A DNA stretch of 64,000 nt from Cymbomonas tetramitiformis (lineage: Eukaryota; Chlorophyta; Pyramimonadophyceae; Pyramimonadales; Pyramimonadaceae): the NCBI GenBank assembly GCA_001247695.2, contig LGRX02034645.1:1-64000 (forward strand), written 5' to 3'. Positions 43,560 through 54,245 of the stretch are shown here, one piece after another; positions within the stretch are counted from its first letter, which is position 1; every line of letters starts with the position of its first letter. The notes under the pieces are model-generated. The model was not told the DNA's origin and made no database searches. It saw only the letters and a list, made by a program, of their open reading frames with translations. The position numbers and the translations under genes were made by a program.

Positions 43560-44730
43560 GTTGTGCATGCACAAGAAACTGGGACAAAATACAATACATT
43601 ACATTAAATATTGTAGTTCTTACCGTATGTAACTGTCAACTGTTGCAATATGAGAAAAAGCTTTGTATTATTTGTACCTGCGTGAGTGTTACCCAAATTT
43701 TTGTTGGTTGGGAAAATATGTAAATGAATTGAGTAAATGAGAAGTTTAGAAATATATACGTACGACAGAAAAAACAAAGTGGTTTTAACATACGCACAGT
43801 TTATTTAAGTAAAGATGGTTTTTATAAAATCACTGTTCTCACACATGAATTCTGGAATTCTGAACATTTTTTTAAGTTTAGTAAAATTACAATGTAGATT
43901 ACAAAAAAACAGATTTCAAAAACATGCAATTCATACAAATAACACTGTGATTTTTATTATTTGCAATTTTTGGGCATTTCCAAATTTAATAATTTTGCAT
44001 GGTGATTTTTCAATCCCCCAATCCTGGAATCCCCCAATCCCCCAACCTATGTGCACTCGTTATTGTGCACTGCAGTGATATAGTTTCTTCTGCATTGCAG
44101 CGATATAGTTTCTTCTGCACTCAGCTGTACTGTCCGCTCACACCGTGACAGAGTGCGAACATTATTGTGCTCACACGTAGTCTGTTGAGTAATTTCCAAG
44201 CGCTGCCATAAATAAACCGATCCATCCACATTTCCACTTTGTTCTTCCAGCTTTTGTACGTTATGGGAGAATGCATGCGGGGTCAGGAAAAATGTTTTGT
44301 TCAACGTGCATATGAAACTAGGGGCATGCGAACATTACATCAGCACGCAAATAATTTGAAAAGCCGTGTATAAAACTATAAGTGAACATTTCCATGTACT
44401 CACACGTGTTTAAGTCAACCATATTTTACCACAATACACTACTTATCGCATTTGCCAAACACAGATGCACCTGAGAGTACTCACAGCTCGCGCTATCCTC
44501 TTTTAGATACGTTCAGTGTATGCATAACATATTGTGCGGATGTAAGGGCGGCAGACCCCACTTTTGTACTCTAGTTGAAGATGTTAAGAATATTGCGGGC
44601 ACGTGCAGGTGGACAAATGTATTTACTATAATACGTGCCTGTAGTTGCCAGCTTAATTCGTGAAACAAACTATACACAGTTTAGGCTTCGACTTTTCAAC
44701 ACTTAGCATTTGAACGCCTTGAACATACTT
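43560..44730. other. AT-rich intergenic DNA
   Basis: It contains a small CCCCAATCCTGGAATCCC repeat (about 44015-44047) and two copies of GCAGTGATATAGTTTCTTCT-like sequence (about 44070 and 44097). No supported gene. Confidence 0.5.
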
Positions 44731-44734
44731 CTAC

Positions 44735-45103
44735 ATGCATCACAGTTTGGCACGGCTTCATGATTTAGACAGTAGTGCAGTAGTATTAGGTAGAAAGCTA
44801 TACACCTACCTCCTACTTGTGCTAAAGTGTGCACGCGATATGAAGAAGTCGCATTTGAAGAATCCAGCCGCTGGCATTTTCAGAAACCTTGAATGCCTAT
44901 TCCGCGAGTGCTTGCTCCAGGCATACTTCCCTATCAAGGTATGTCAAACGCGAAGTCAGAAAGTGCTCGGTAAACGCAAAATTCTTTTACCGGCTCATCA
45001 GATCCGCGGGAACATTGTAGACGTACAGGAACTTGTCCGTACAAAAATGGATGCGCAACGGGGAAGTTATGCTCAATACACTTCACAATTCACTCATACT
45101 TAA
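44735..45103 (+). CDS. Hypothetical ORF, 122 codons
   Basis: Coding-like segments include KKSHLKNPAAGIFRNLECLF and LLPAHQIRGNIVDVQELVR. No family recognised. The middle of the ORF (44936-44992) is the left arm of an inverted repeat whose right arm is at 45145-45205, so the frame may derive from a mobile element. Confidence 0.3.
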   Translation: MHHSLARLHDLDSSAVVLGRKLYTYLLLVLKCARDMKKSHLKNPAAGIFRNLECLFRECLLQAYFPIKVCQTRSQKVLGKRKILLPAHQIRGNIVDVQELVRTKMDAQRGSYAQYTSQFTHT

Positions 45104-45205
45104 CCATATTTAAGCAAAAGTTTAAATCACCCATATCTTAAAATCTAGAAAATTGCGTTTACCGAGCACTTTCTGACCTCACGTTTGCCATATCTTGATA
45201 TGTAT
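44936..45205. repeat. Inverted repeat, about 57-bp arms, 150-bp loop
   Basis: The arm around GTCAGAAAGTGCTCGGTAAA in the left half is found as its complement in the right half, with about 90 percent match over about 57 bp. Confidence 0.75.
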
Positions 45206-45429
45206 GTTGGTTACAGCACATCACAATATATTCTTAATACAGCACGCGTCCCTTATACACACAGTGTGGCAGAGTGTGTACAAAAACAAATTAATACAGC
45301 AATCAATATTGCATGAATCTGGACATTAAGAATAAAGCCGTTATCTCTAACTCTGACAAATCAAATTATTCATATTGCGCATGCACTGTAATGTTAAACG
45401 GATGTTCGTAATATCAATCATAAAATAGA

Positions 45430-45645
45430 GTCGTGCACCCTCACACCTTCACCCACGCTTCAACCCTTCCCCCACCCTTCTCCTCCTTCCCCATCCTTCA
45501 CCCACCCTTCAGCCTCCTTTACTACCCCTTGCCCCCACCCTACCCAATCTCCCTCAACATCACCCCTCCCCCCTCTCACACCCCCCCACGCCTACACCCC
45601 ACGCCACCCCCCCCAACCCCCCCCCTCCCACCCCCCCCAGCTAAG
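45430..45645. repeat. Pyrimidine (C-rich) low-complexity tract
   Basis: About 215 bp of almost pure C/T on the plus strand with some A. It could form non-B DNA. The Pro-rich frame is an artefact. Confidence 0.85.
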
Positions 45646-46429
45646 TGTGCTTAAGGGATTGATAGTTAACTACCCCCCCAGGACGCTTTTGCATTGTGTG
45701 TGTAGTACAAGAGCCTAGGTAGGCATAGTACTCTTGACACTGTAGGTAAATTGACTCACTTTTGTCATACAACAATCCAGACCGATTTCCTGATTCTTGG
45801 GTTTTAATTTTGTGAGGACTTTTTAATTTGTATATCTTGTGTGGTATATGATATATATACACCCTGTCGCACCGTGCACGCGGAACACACTTTGTGCAGC
45901 ATATGCGAATGCAATACGTACAGCATACTATATTTACACTGCGTGGATTCAGTCATAACAAACATGCCATACAGTGCTAGCCCAATTTCGCCAAAGGCGG
46001 CAGTGAAGCAACATACCCCCTTCCCAATACACCCTGATTGTAATCGCATTTCCACCCCAGCAATACGAAAAGTGTCACGAGAAAATAAAAACTACGGTGT
46101 TCTCATCGGAGATTTCCTGCATCACTGAAGATTGCCCTTGTTTAAATCAGCAAGCCTATATCAAGCTCTCCTTGTGTGATTTGTGATTAATAGGTTGGGC
46201 TATCGTGTGTGCAGGTTCACCACCACTTGTAGGGGACAGCGATGGATACAAATCTGATTATGTATACAACCAAACTGATGGATACACACATGATACTGAT
46301 CAGGCAGCACACCCTTCATCACCTCAACTATCTCATGATTTTCAGGTGATCGGGCCTATCATCGCAACAATCCACAATTATCTTCTCAGCCACATACTTG
46401 TGTGTGCACACTGTAATTAGTTAAAAATC

Positions 46430-46585
46430 AACCCTGGCTTTATACCACAACACACTTACCGCGTGTACCAAACTCAGAGGCATCCGATAGTAGACACGTA
46501 CCGCGACTTAATACACGACGCTTCTTCCAGCGCGAATGGGGCATACCGCAATGCTGCACTGGCAATTCACAATAGTGAAGATGCA
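46430..46585 (-). mobile_element. Family A retroposon copy
   Basis: The complement reads TAAAGCCAGGGTTGATTTTT at its end. The internal blocks ACTATCGGATGCCTCTGAG and GTACGTGTC match the 17.6 and 19.9 kb copies most closely. Truncated at its 5' end. Confidence 0.7.
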
Positions 46586-46804
46586 CATAATGTAGTTTGA
46601 TTGTGATATTCACGATGTAATGTACCCATCGTATCATATTCATATTGAGATACATATTAATATACCCGCACGTGTGTAAAGGACGTCGTCGTGTGTCAGT
46701 GTATGAGGATGTATATTGAGGCGTTCCCTGATACCGTTATGTAATAGATCTTTTCACCGGCGCAATAACGAATCATACCTCTGACCTTTATAGTCTTGGC
46801 ATGA

Positions 46805-46840
46805 AGTAACTTACCTTACCTTACCTTACCTTACCTTAGT
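46805..46840. repeat. (TTACC)n microsatellite
   Basis: Six tandem copies of TTACC, followed by a short CAG run. Confidence 0.95.
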
Positions 46841-46849
46841 CAATCAGCA

Positions 46850-48440
46850 GCAGCAGCAAAGCTCGAATCCCAACGGGCGATACAGTCGATTTTTCGATCT
46901 CACGATCGCCAGACGCTAACGATGACAGTGCCACTGCAGTCGCGTATATTTACCGTGACGCCACCCACGCGTTATGGCATGGCATGCTGGGAAGTAAAAA
47001 GCGAAACACTGTCGCGCACATGATCCTGCGGTCAGATGATGTAATGGTGATATCCATGTTAACATCGCATGGCCGACGCGATGTTCGTAAATCGAAATTA
47101 CCGGATGGAACCTCGGCTGCCACGACTGCACTAAAATGTAACGCCCGACAAAAAGAATACGAGCATCGCGGCGCGCCACGTGGGACGGAATGGTAATTAA
47201 TCGTGCTATCCAAAAAGATCGACGCCTAGTGGAGATCGCATATTTGTGATCGACAGCGCCTAGTATACAATATACACTGCAGTCACCGCAACCAATACGT
47301 ACTATATTATCAGTATGATCTACACCAGTCTTGCAAATGTGCACACTGTCATTGGTATGTCACAATGTGGTCACATGTAGAGTTGCGGTGTGTCCCTGTT
47401 TCTGTGGCAGGCTTACCAGTAGGACATACTTTGTGAACATTGTTTTTTGCGCATCTGCTCACCGCCCATGTCGCTGGTATCGCGCTACCAAGTTGACAAC
47501 GGAGCCGGCTAGGACTGTTCAGAGCCCAAATCTTTGTGGCTCCGTCGCGGAGACGGATATCCACGGAGGCTGAAAATTTCTGGCTCCACCGAGAGACGGA
47601 TCCTGGATTTTTTCTGGCTTTGCCGGGGACAGATAGTTGCGATGCCTATAATTTTATGGCTGCGCACTGAGATGGGGCCTGGCAACGTTGAAACAACGGT
47701 CAATCTTTCGTCTCCAACTTTAGGGATCAAAGCTGCTAAAACAAGTGAAATTTTCGGAAACTCCATCGAGATGGGGATACGCTCCGTCAAATTTTCTGCT
47801 TGTCGGAGACAGATTTTAGCAGAGGCTGAAAAATGCTGGCCTATTCGTCGAAGACAGAGTTTAGAATTCCTGGCTTCACCGAAAACGAGTTTGTCATTGG
47901 CTGTCAAAGAGCCGCCTAGGGGGGGCTTTCATTGTTTTGGGAAGGAGGGCCCCAATTCCGAACAAGAGATTTGCCCCCCCCCTAGCAGCACATCTAGAGG
48001 TGGGCTTCACCAATCCCCTAGCAGTTTTATCCCCCCTAAGAACTGGCTACCCGCACTTTGCTCATAGGGGGGGGGTCCAGCACAGGACATTCCTTCCCCC
48101 TAGACTCGCTTTAGGTCTAGGGGGTACCCCGACTCTGCTTTCGCGCAGCGGGGGTAACACCCCCAGACTCCACTTTCGTGCAGCGGGGGGTACCCACCCC
48201 CCCCGGCGCAAACTGTCCATATTGCACGCCCCGCTAAAACTCACATTTTATTTGTCTTACTATGGGCGTGCAAAAACCAATGGTTATCACCATCACGCGC
48301 ACGGGGGCGGCAGTGCCCCACGCGCGGATGCCACCATCACGCGCACGGGCGCGGGAGTGCCCCACATGCGGATACCACCATGTGTGCTTGTTATGCTGTG
48401 TGGTGAGGTCCGACTCTCTTAGGTCCAGCCCCTTCCAGCA
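46850..48440. other. Mixed intergenic DNA with degenerate repeats
   Basis: From about 47535 to 47880 a motif like TGGCTCCGTCGCGGAGACGG recurs every 40-60 bp in decayed form. From 48060 a CCCCC-rich stretch repeats GGGGGTA and CAGCGGGGG. From 48285 the unit ATCACGCGCACGGG is present twice. Open frames across it are not supported as genes. Confidence 0.45.
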
Positions 48441-48939
48441 CCTACGCTAAAGTCCAAAAAGTGAGATGTTGTGCCATGTTCACCCTGTGATCCCGGGTAG
48501 TCCGTCTCGTATGCACTGTTTTCCCGTGAGCCCAAGGACACAATTCATGTTGGCGGTATACAACACCCTTTGGTGTATAGTTGGTATACCGTGGGCTGCG
48601 TAGCGCGCCTGTGCCTTTTGATATTCCTAGCCTCGTTTCTCTTTACATCAGAACTCATGCTAAGAGGTGGATAAACTTAAAGGTGAATAAAATCAGAGAT
48701 AGAGATATCAAACCCAAATCCTGATCGCGCTCAATAAGCTGTTGCTCGGTACGGCCTACAGACTGTACTTGGACAGTTAACCCCTATGGAGCGGATGAAA
48801 TTTTTTGCCGAAAGCACTAGTTTCACAAATGTGCCGTTTTCACGGTATATGGTACCTTGGTAAGTGTGGGTGATTCGTTACATGTTCCATAACTCTTATA
48901 AATTGATTTTGATCTATAAAATACATGATCGCATTATAT

Positions 48940-50958
48940 GTTTTTTGTATACTCTCTGCCACACCGTGTGTAAGAGATCACAATGTGTAATACAGAGGCA
49001 CCCGCTAAAACAGCAGGCCCTGGAAGACTTCAGGACGGTATCAACCACCGCGAAGGGAAGAAAACTATAAAATATTCCGGTCAGATGCAGGATTGATTAT
49101 GTATCTTACAATCTCAAGATAAGTGAAAAGTGGGCACACCTCAAACCTTATTATGTCATGCGCTCGAATCTTGACGTAGAACAAGTAGTAGTTGATAAGC
49201 TTAATCCAATATTATATCATATATTAAAGCATGCACACTGACCAGCACTTGGGACACTGGTGGTACGCTTCATTTCCACAAATGTGACCAAAAGCCAGTC
49301 TCAAAAGCATGACATATGGGCACATTTCAAAGTATCCTCAAATCACACTCACAAATTATACCCATCAAAGTTAACTGAACAACGGTAGCGGACAAAAGAT
49401 GTTGCATCATGCCGTAAAGAAAGAAAGAAAGAAAGAACAAAAGAAACACCTGAGAAAAGGGGAATATATATATATAAAGTGAAAAGAAAAGGAAAGAGAC
49501 AAAAGATATAAAATAAAATAAAAAACAGATGATAATGAAAACTAGAAAATGTAAAAGAAATACTGCCAAAACATACCCAAAAAAGAAAATTACGACATCA
49601 TGCTACAGAGTTGTCCAAGCTACATGCCAAAGTAAGTAAATGTATATCTGTTCAGAACTTGGGATCCTGAATGTACGCTTACAAAACTCCGAGGAATTTG
49701 CGTACTGAGTGCCACAAAATGTGCCCAATATTAAAAGGAGTTTTGCCCTCACGGTCCAGATATACCTTCTAATATGAAGCCGACAGGAAACGGACCAATA
49801 AAATAAATAAAGGAGGGCAAAAAAAATGTCATAAACTATGAGACTCACTGTCATCAATTATGGGAAAACGGAACGGTTTTGAAAAATAATAACGTTCACC
49901 ACGCCCATCTAAGTTAAAGTATCATTCAATCGACAATCATTGCTGACGAATTTCGGATAAGATTCAGTCTTAAAGTAATTACTTCTGAAGTCATTAGTCA
50001 TCAAGTCATCTAGTGACCAAGTATGACCCATCCATGGTAAATGACATGTGACCAAGGCATCAGTCATCAGTCATCAAAACACATAAGAAATGTTTGAAGT
50101 CAAATGAAATCAATGTCACATAGTGACCAAGTATGACCCATCCATGGTGACTGCCACATTGTAAAATAGAACAATGATATATGTCGAAATATAAAAATCC
50201 AAACCCACCCACCCAACAAAATATATTGGGGTGGGGTAGGCATAATAAATACTTAGAATGTGGTGTACAAAATCAATATATGATGAAAGTATTTATCATC
50301 GAGTGCAATTATAAGTGCCCATATAAAACTAAAGTTCCGCCCTCGCGGTTCAAACATGCTCTCAATCGTACTAAAGACGATGGTAAGAAGGATATGAGGA
50401 TGAGTCAAGTCACGAATCAAGAGACTCATAATCATTCAAAAGACTTAACCCTTGCCTTAACAATTCTAAATTTGCGTAATAAAATAAGTAAAGAAAATCG
50501 CAAATCGGCAAGTTGCTAATATCGAAAACATTCTAAAACAAACAAATCGGAATCAGCTAAAAGCGAATATGACAGTATATGTTTTTTTTGTATACTCTCT
50601 GCCACACCGTGTGTAAGAGATCACAATGTGTAATACAGAGGCACCCACTAAAACAGCAGGCCCTGGAAGACTTCAGGACGGTATCAACCACCGCGAAGGG
50701 AAGAAAACTATATAATATTCCGATCAGATGCAGGATTGATTATGTCTCTTACAATCTCAAGATAAGTGAAAAGTGGGCACACCTCAAACCTTATTATGTC
50801 ATGCGCTCAAATCTTGACGCAGAACAAGCAGTAGCCGATAAGCCCAATCCAATATTATATCATATATTAAAGCATGCACACTGACCAGCACTTGGGACAC
50901 TGGTGGTACGCTTCATTTCCACAAATGTGACCAAAAGCCAGTCTCAAAAGCATGACAT
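48940..50958 (+). mobile_element. Composite family B element with 15-bp target duplication
   Basis: Two near-identical direct copies of about 380 bp (48941-49318 and 50579-50960) bound about 1.25 kb. The outer flanks carry the same 15-bp sequence ATGATCGCATTATAT (48925-48939 and 50959-50973), as if the whole 2 kb had inserted as one unit. Copies begin GTTTTTTGTATACTCTCTGC. The right copy has a 101-codon frame (GRKLYNIPIRCRIDYVSYNL) that is cut by a stop in the left copy. The interior holds AG-rich repeats (49410-49520), repeated CATAGTGACCAAGTATGACC, and no reverse transcriptase. Confidence 0.65.
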
Positions 50959-51645
50959 ATGATCGCATTATATATACAACGATATATTGGTGATATACAA
51001 GCCAAAAAACACGTTTTCCGGGAATCAAAAGTGTCAAAAATCAGTTCTCACAACCGCTTATTCGAGTATTAGGTCGCCCCTCGACCATAAAACAATCGCC
51101 TTTACTAATGCCTTGAAATTGGTAATGGTGGCTGTAGTTAAACGCACCAATACATCGAAATATTCAAGCATTAAGGTGAAAAAACACCCAAAAAACAACG
51201 AAAAAACATCATTTATCAAATGTTTTCCATACTTAAGGCCATATTGTGTTTTTTCGGGGGAAACCGACTGTTGGGAAAGTAAGTATTGCCCATATGAGGT
51301 GCATGGTCATTTTATATGATAGTGGTCACTGAACCAACAAATCCTTGTCGATGAATGGCATCTACACCTCGATTTTGCACACTTTAAGATACTTTTGACG
51401 CAAATTTCATGCCTAGACATAAGCAACTTTGGGGATTTTACTACAATAAAACTGCCCTTGGGTGAGATATATATACTAAGTATATGTGTAGAATAAATTG
51501 TTGAGTATTAGATATACCTATTGCAACGGGTGTGCGAAGCGTGTATGGCCGATTCCGACAAGTGCTATCGGGCTGAGAAATGAATCCAAGCTTAGAGTTT
51601 GAAGTGGTTGTACCATATACGGTACAAACCGCTCCATAGGGGTTA

Positions 51646-52235
51646 AAAACCAACCCTGGCTTACCACAACACACTTGAACAGTCACCACTAGTCACCAGT
51701 CTCAGGACAGAACCTGCATTCTGAGCAGCCGTAGGGGCCTGCAGCGTGATTCCACGGTTCAGCAGGAAATGTGAGACAGCTGGAAGCTGTAAGCTGAATC
51801 CTACCTGGTGCCTGCCCTTACACATGCATTATCGTTCTTATACTTATCATTATTATGCTGTGCATGTTCACTACTATGCTGCACATTTGCATATATATTG
51901 TGTTGCTCCACATGCAGACTGCAGTGAACTTTATTCGTTAATGTAGTATTGAGAAATATCATCCACTTTGCGGCTTACCACCACACATTGTGCGATCGGC
52001 AATAAACAATAGATGCCTCCCATAATCAAATCATTTGCAGATCAATATATATATACACAACGCATGTCCCAGCGCGATCAGGGCATATTTATAGCAGGGC
52101 ATATTATTCCCTGAGCTGGGCTTTGGATCCAGCTTGCTTGTTCATTTATAGAACTGACAATCAACTCTGGCTTACCACAACGCTTTTACCATGTGCCACT
52201 CACAGAGGACTCGAACTCTGATCGGGTACATAATT
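51646..52235 (-). mobile_element. Cluster of three family A fragments
   Basis: Termini complementary to GGTAAGCCAG lie at about 51657, 51972 (variant GGTAAGCCGC) and 52169. The middle fragment keeps the TGTGCGATCGGC and CCCAGCGCGATCAGGGCAT blocks. The third ends in the first codons of the second beta-sandwich-like ORF. Confidence 0.55.
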
Positions 52236-52985
52236 GGCATGTATGGCACTGCCCCTGGCGTGAACCCGGACAACTGGCGTGGCTATTCAAAAACCCGCGG
52301 CCCCTCATCAGGGCTCCTCTCTGCGGACACGTCATACACCGGCGCGTACTCTGCAAAGTTGCACGGGCAAGGCGATCAGTACATCGAAGCGTACGCACTA
52401 TTTGAGCCAGGAACTCCGTTGCGAATGGCGCAAGGGAGTAAATATATGTTGAGCTTCCGGGTCTGCGGTGCCAGCTCCAGCGGCACTGTTGATCAATACA
52501 TATATAGCGCGTTCTATGCGTACCCCGCGGAGCAGCTGCAGCCAGGAGGGCGCCCGCTGGAAGTGGTTGCCACGTCGGAAGAGAGCGGGTGGCGCGCGCA
52601 GCATCACTTAGAGACCGCGAGAAATCACACGTGGCGAGTATTTGTGCATGAAGTTGTTCCAAGTAAAACATACGGCAATGTCCGCATCTGGCTGGGGTCA
52701 ATCTTTGACAGTAGTGGTCCCGGCAACACATACACCAGCTTATACATCGACGATGTGGAGTTTTTGACACCATCACCAATGCCACTTCCAACCATCCCCT
52801 CAGGTCTGACCGTCACCTGCAGCTCCTCTACCCTGGGGTGCAATCTGCATCATTGCAGCTGTGGGAGCTATGCTTGCATAGTAGGCAGCGATGCACCGCT
52901 CATAACACGCTTGGTGCAGCGAGCATGCAGATTTGTGCACAAAGCTAATCGGATTTTGCATCTGAAGATTTTCTCCAATCTATAG
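52191..52985 (+). CDS. Beta-sandwich (carbohydrate-binding-module-like) protein, paralogue 2
   Basis: Same domain layout as the 37.1 kb ORF: GTAPGVNPDNWRGYSK, a central strand pair (SKYMLSFRVCGASSSGTVDQ), and the closing TSLYIDDVEFLTPSP. This copy has the more complete C-terminal half of the fold (VRIWLGSIFDSSGPGNTY). The better start may be the Met at 52239 inside the conserved region, or an upstream exon. The first 16 codons overlap a family A fragment. Between the two conserved blocks it has five more codons than paralogue 1. The Cys-rich tail (TCSSSTLGCNLHHCSCGSYA) is not shared. Confidence 0.5.
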   Translation: MCHSQRTRTLIGYIIGMYGTAPGVNPDNWRGYSKTRGPSSGLLSADTSYTGAYSAKLHGQGDQYIEAYALFEPGTPLRMAQGSKYMLSFRVCGASSSGTVDQYIYSAFYAYPAEQLQPGGRPLEVVATSEESGWRAQHHLETARNHTWRVFVHEVVPSKTYGNVRIWLGSIFDSSGPGNTYTSLYIDDVEFLTPSPMPLPTIPSGLTVTCSSSTLGCNLHHCSCGSYACIVGSDAPLITRLVQRACRFVHKANRILHLKIFSNL

Positions 52986-53154
52986 ATAAGTATATCGGGG
53001 GTGAAAGCAAATGACGCACCCCCCCCCTCCCTTTTGAAAAAATCTGGTATGACAGAGTATGCCATATGATTGTTTCAAAAAGGATATACGCAAAGTGAAT
53101 ACTTGTTGCGACGATACGACAATGAATATGTATAGTTGCTTGGTGCATGCCAGT

Positions 53155-53182
53155 CGCTTTGTAGTAAGCCAGAGTGTAATTA
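53155..53182 (+). mobile_element. Family A terminus fragment
   Basis: GTAGTAAGCCAGAGTG with little else. In opposite orientation to the fragment at 52169, so the second beta-sandwich-like ORF is bracketed by inverted family A ends. Confidence 0.5.
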
Positions 53183-53191
53183 AATACGACA

Positions 53192-53464
53192 ATGAATATT
53201 GTACACTATAGTATTACAGAATGTATATATATCATATTCGTGAGCAAAATGCGCAGATATGAATGTTTCAAGAATGGCGCATGGTGTAACCTTATGGAAC
53301 AATTGTATTCATTCTTGAGAACTAAACCTGAGATAATGCGCGTGTTCAACCAATACGTATCACCAACAACACAGTTAAAACCAACGGAACCACCGGAAGT
53401 GCATGCTACGCGGTACATAAACTGCTGCAACAATGATGTTACCCATGCTTGGTATATCATATAA
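53192..53464 (+). CDS. Hypothetical ORF, 90 codons
   Basis: Coding-like after the first 20 codons (NLMEQLYSFLRTKPEIMRVF). No family recognised. It ends at the left foot of the long hairpin. Confidence 0.25.
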   Translation: MNIVHYSITECIYIIFVSKMRRYECFKNGAWCNLMEQLYSFLRTKPEIMRVFNQYVSPTTQLKPTEPPEVHATRYINCCNNDVTHAWYII

Positions 53465-53466
53465 TT

Positions 53467-53673
53467 ATACTGCTGTCATCAACAGTAGTCCATCCTGATG
53501 AGTGATGGCACACAACCCCACACTGAGAGTATGATTAGCATGTCAACTGCTGAATGACTATACCATCGGCAAGTATAGTCTTACAGTTGCCAGTCGACAT
53601 GCTAATCATACTCTCAGTGCGGGGTTGTGTGCCATCACTCATCAGGATGGACTACTGTTAATGACAACAGTAT
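53467..53673. repeat. 207-bp hairpin: 78-bp arms, 75 of 78 paired
   Basis: Left arm 53467-53544 and right arm 53596-53673 are reverse complements with three mismatches. The 51-bp loop contains a second perfect stem, GACTATAC with GTATAGTC. AT-rich flanks extend the pairing slightly. It could be a foldback MITE or the source of a small-RNA hairpin transcript. Confidence 0.9.
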
Positions 53674-53727
53674 ATGTGATATATTGCAGTTTATGCACCG
53701 CATAGCATGCACTTCATTCTACACATT

Positions 53728-54183
53728 TGGGGAGTTTGGGAGTTTTGGGAGTTGGGGAGTTTTACAATGGGAGGCCCTAAAAAAATAGAAAATTTTACCG
53801 AATCTAGGGTTTAAGATTTTCCCGAGTTCAATGTAATTTTATTTGATTTTCCGGCAGTTTTAGGGTTTAAGAAATATTCCTAAATTTTACCAAAAAAATC
53901 ATCTTTTTCAGCCTGAATTAAGGAAGATTTTTGGGGATTTTTGTACTAGGACAACATAAATTTTAAATTAAACTTGTACAATATTTGCCGCATATTTGAG
54001 CTTCAAAAAGATTTCCGAGAATCGATAGCAAATTTATACCTTTTACGCCTGATTTCATGAAATGTATTTTTTGGGGTTCATCCATGAACCCCAACGATTT
54101 TTTTTTTAATGTTTTTTATGAATTTCATGCCTTTTGGGGGTTTCGAAAATTTTCGGAATTTTGGTTAAAAAAAACTTAATTTT
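53728..54183. repeat. Left terminal inverted repeat
   Basis: AT-rich, with two TAGGGTTTAAG motifs and GGGGTTCATCCATGAACCCC, itself a perfect hairpin. The complement of the whole segment is found at 57901-58354 with scattered substitutions and small indels. Confidence 0.88.
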
Positions 54184-54245
54184 TTTACCACTTTCAGAAA
54201 TTTCTTTGGTTGGCTTTGTCTCTATTTTTGCAGACGCTGACAGAC

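Noticed and set aside
46845..46885. Possible tRNA 3' half (CTCGAATCCC)
   Set aside because: No cloverleaf can be drawn with the adjoining TTACC and CAG runs.
52200..52222. tRNA box B-like sequence (complement of GAGTTCGAGTCC) suggesting a tRNA-derived SINE
   Set aside because: It is present in only one family A fragment; the other copies have CATCCGATAG at this place, so it is probably chance.
53780..53870. Telomeric TTTAGGG-type sequence in the terminal inverted repeat
   Set aside because: Only two isolated TAGGGTTTAAG motifs, not a tandem run.
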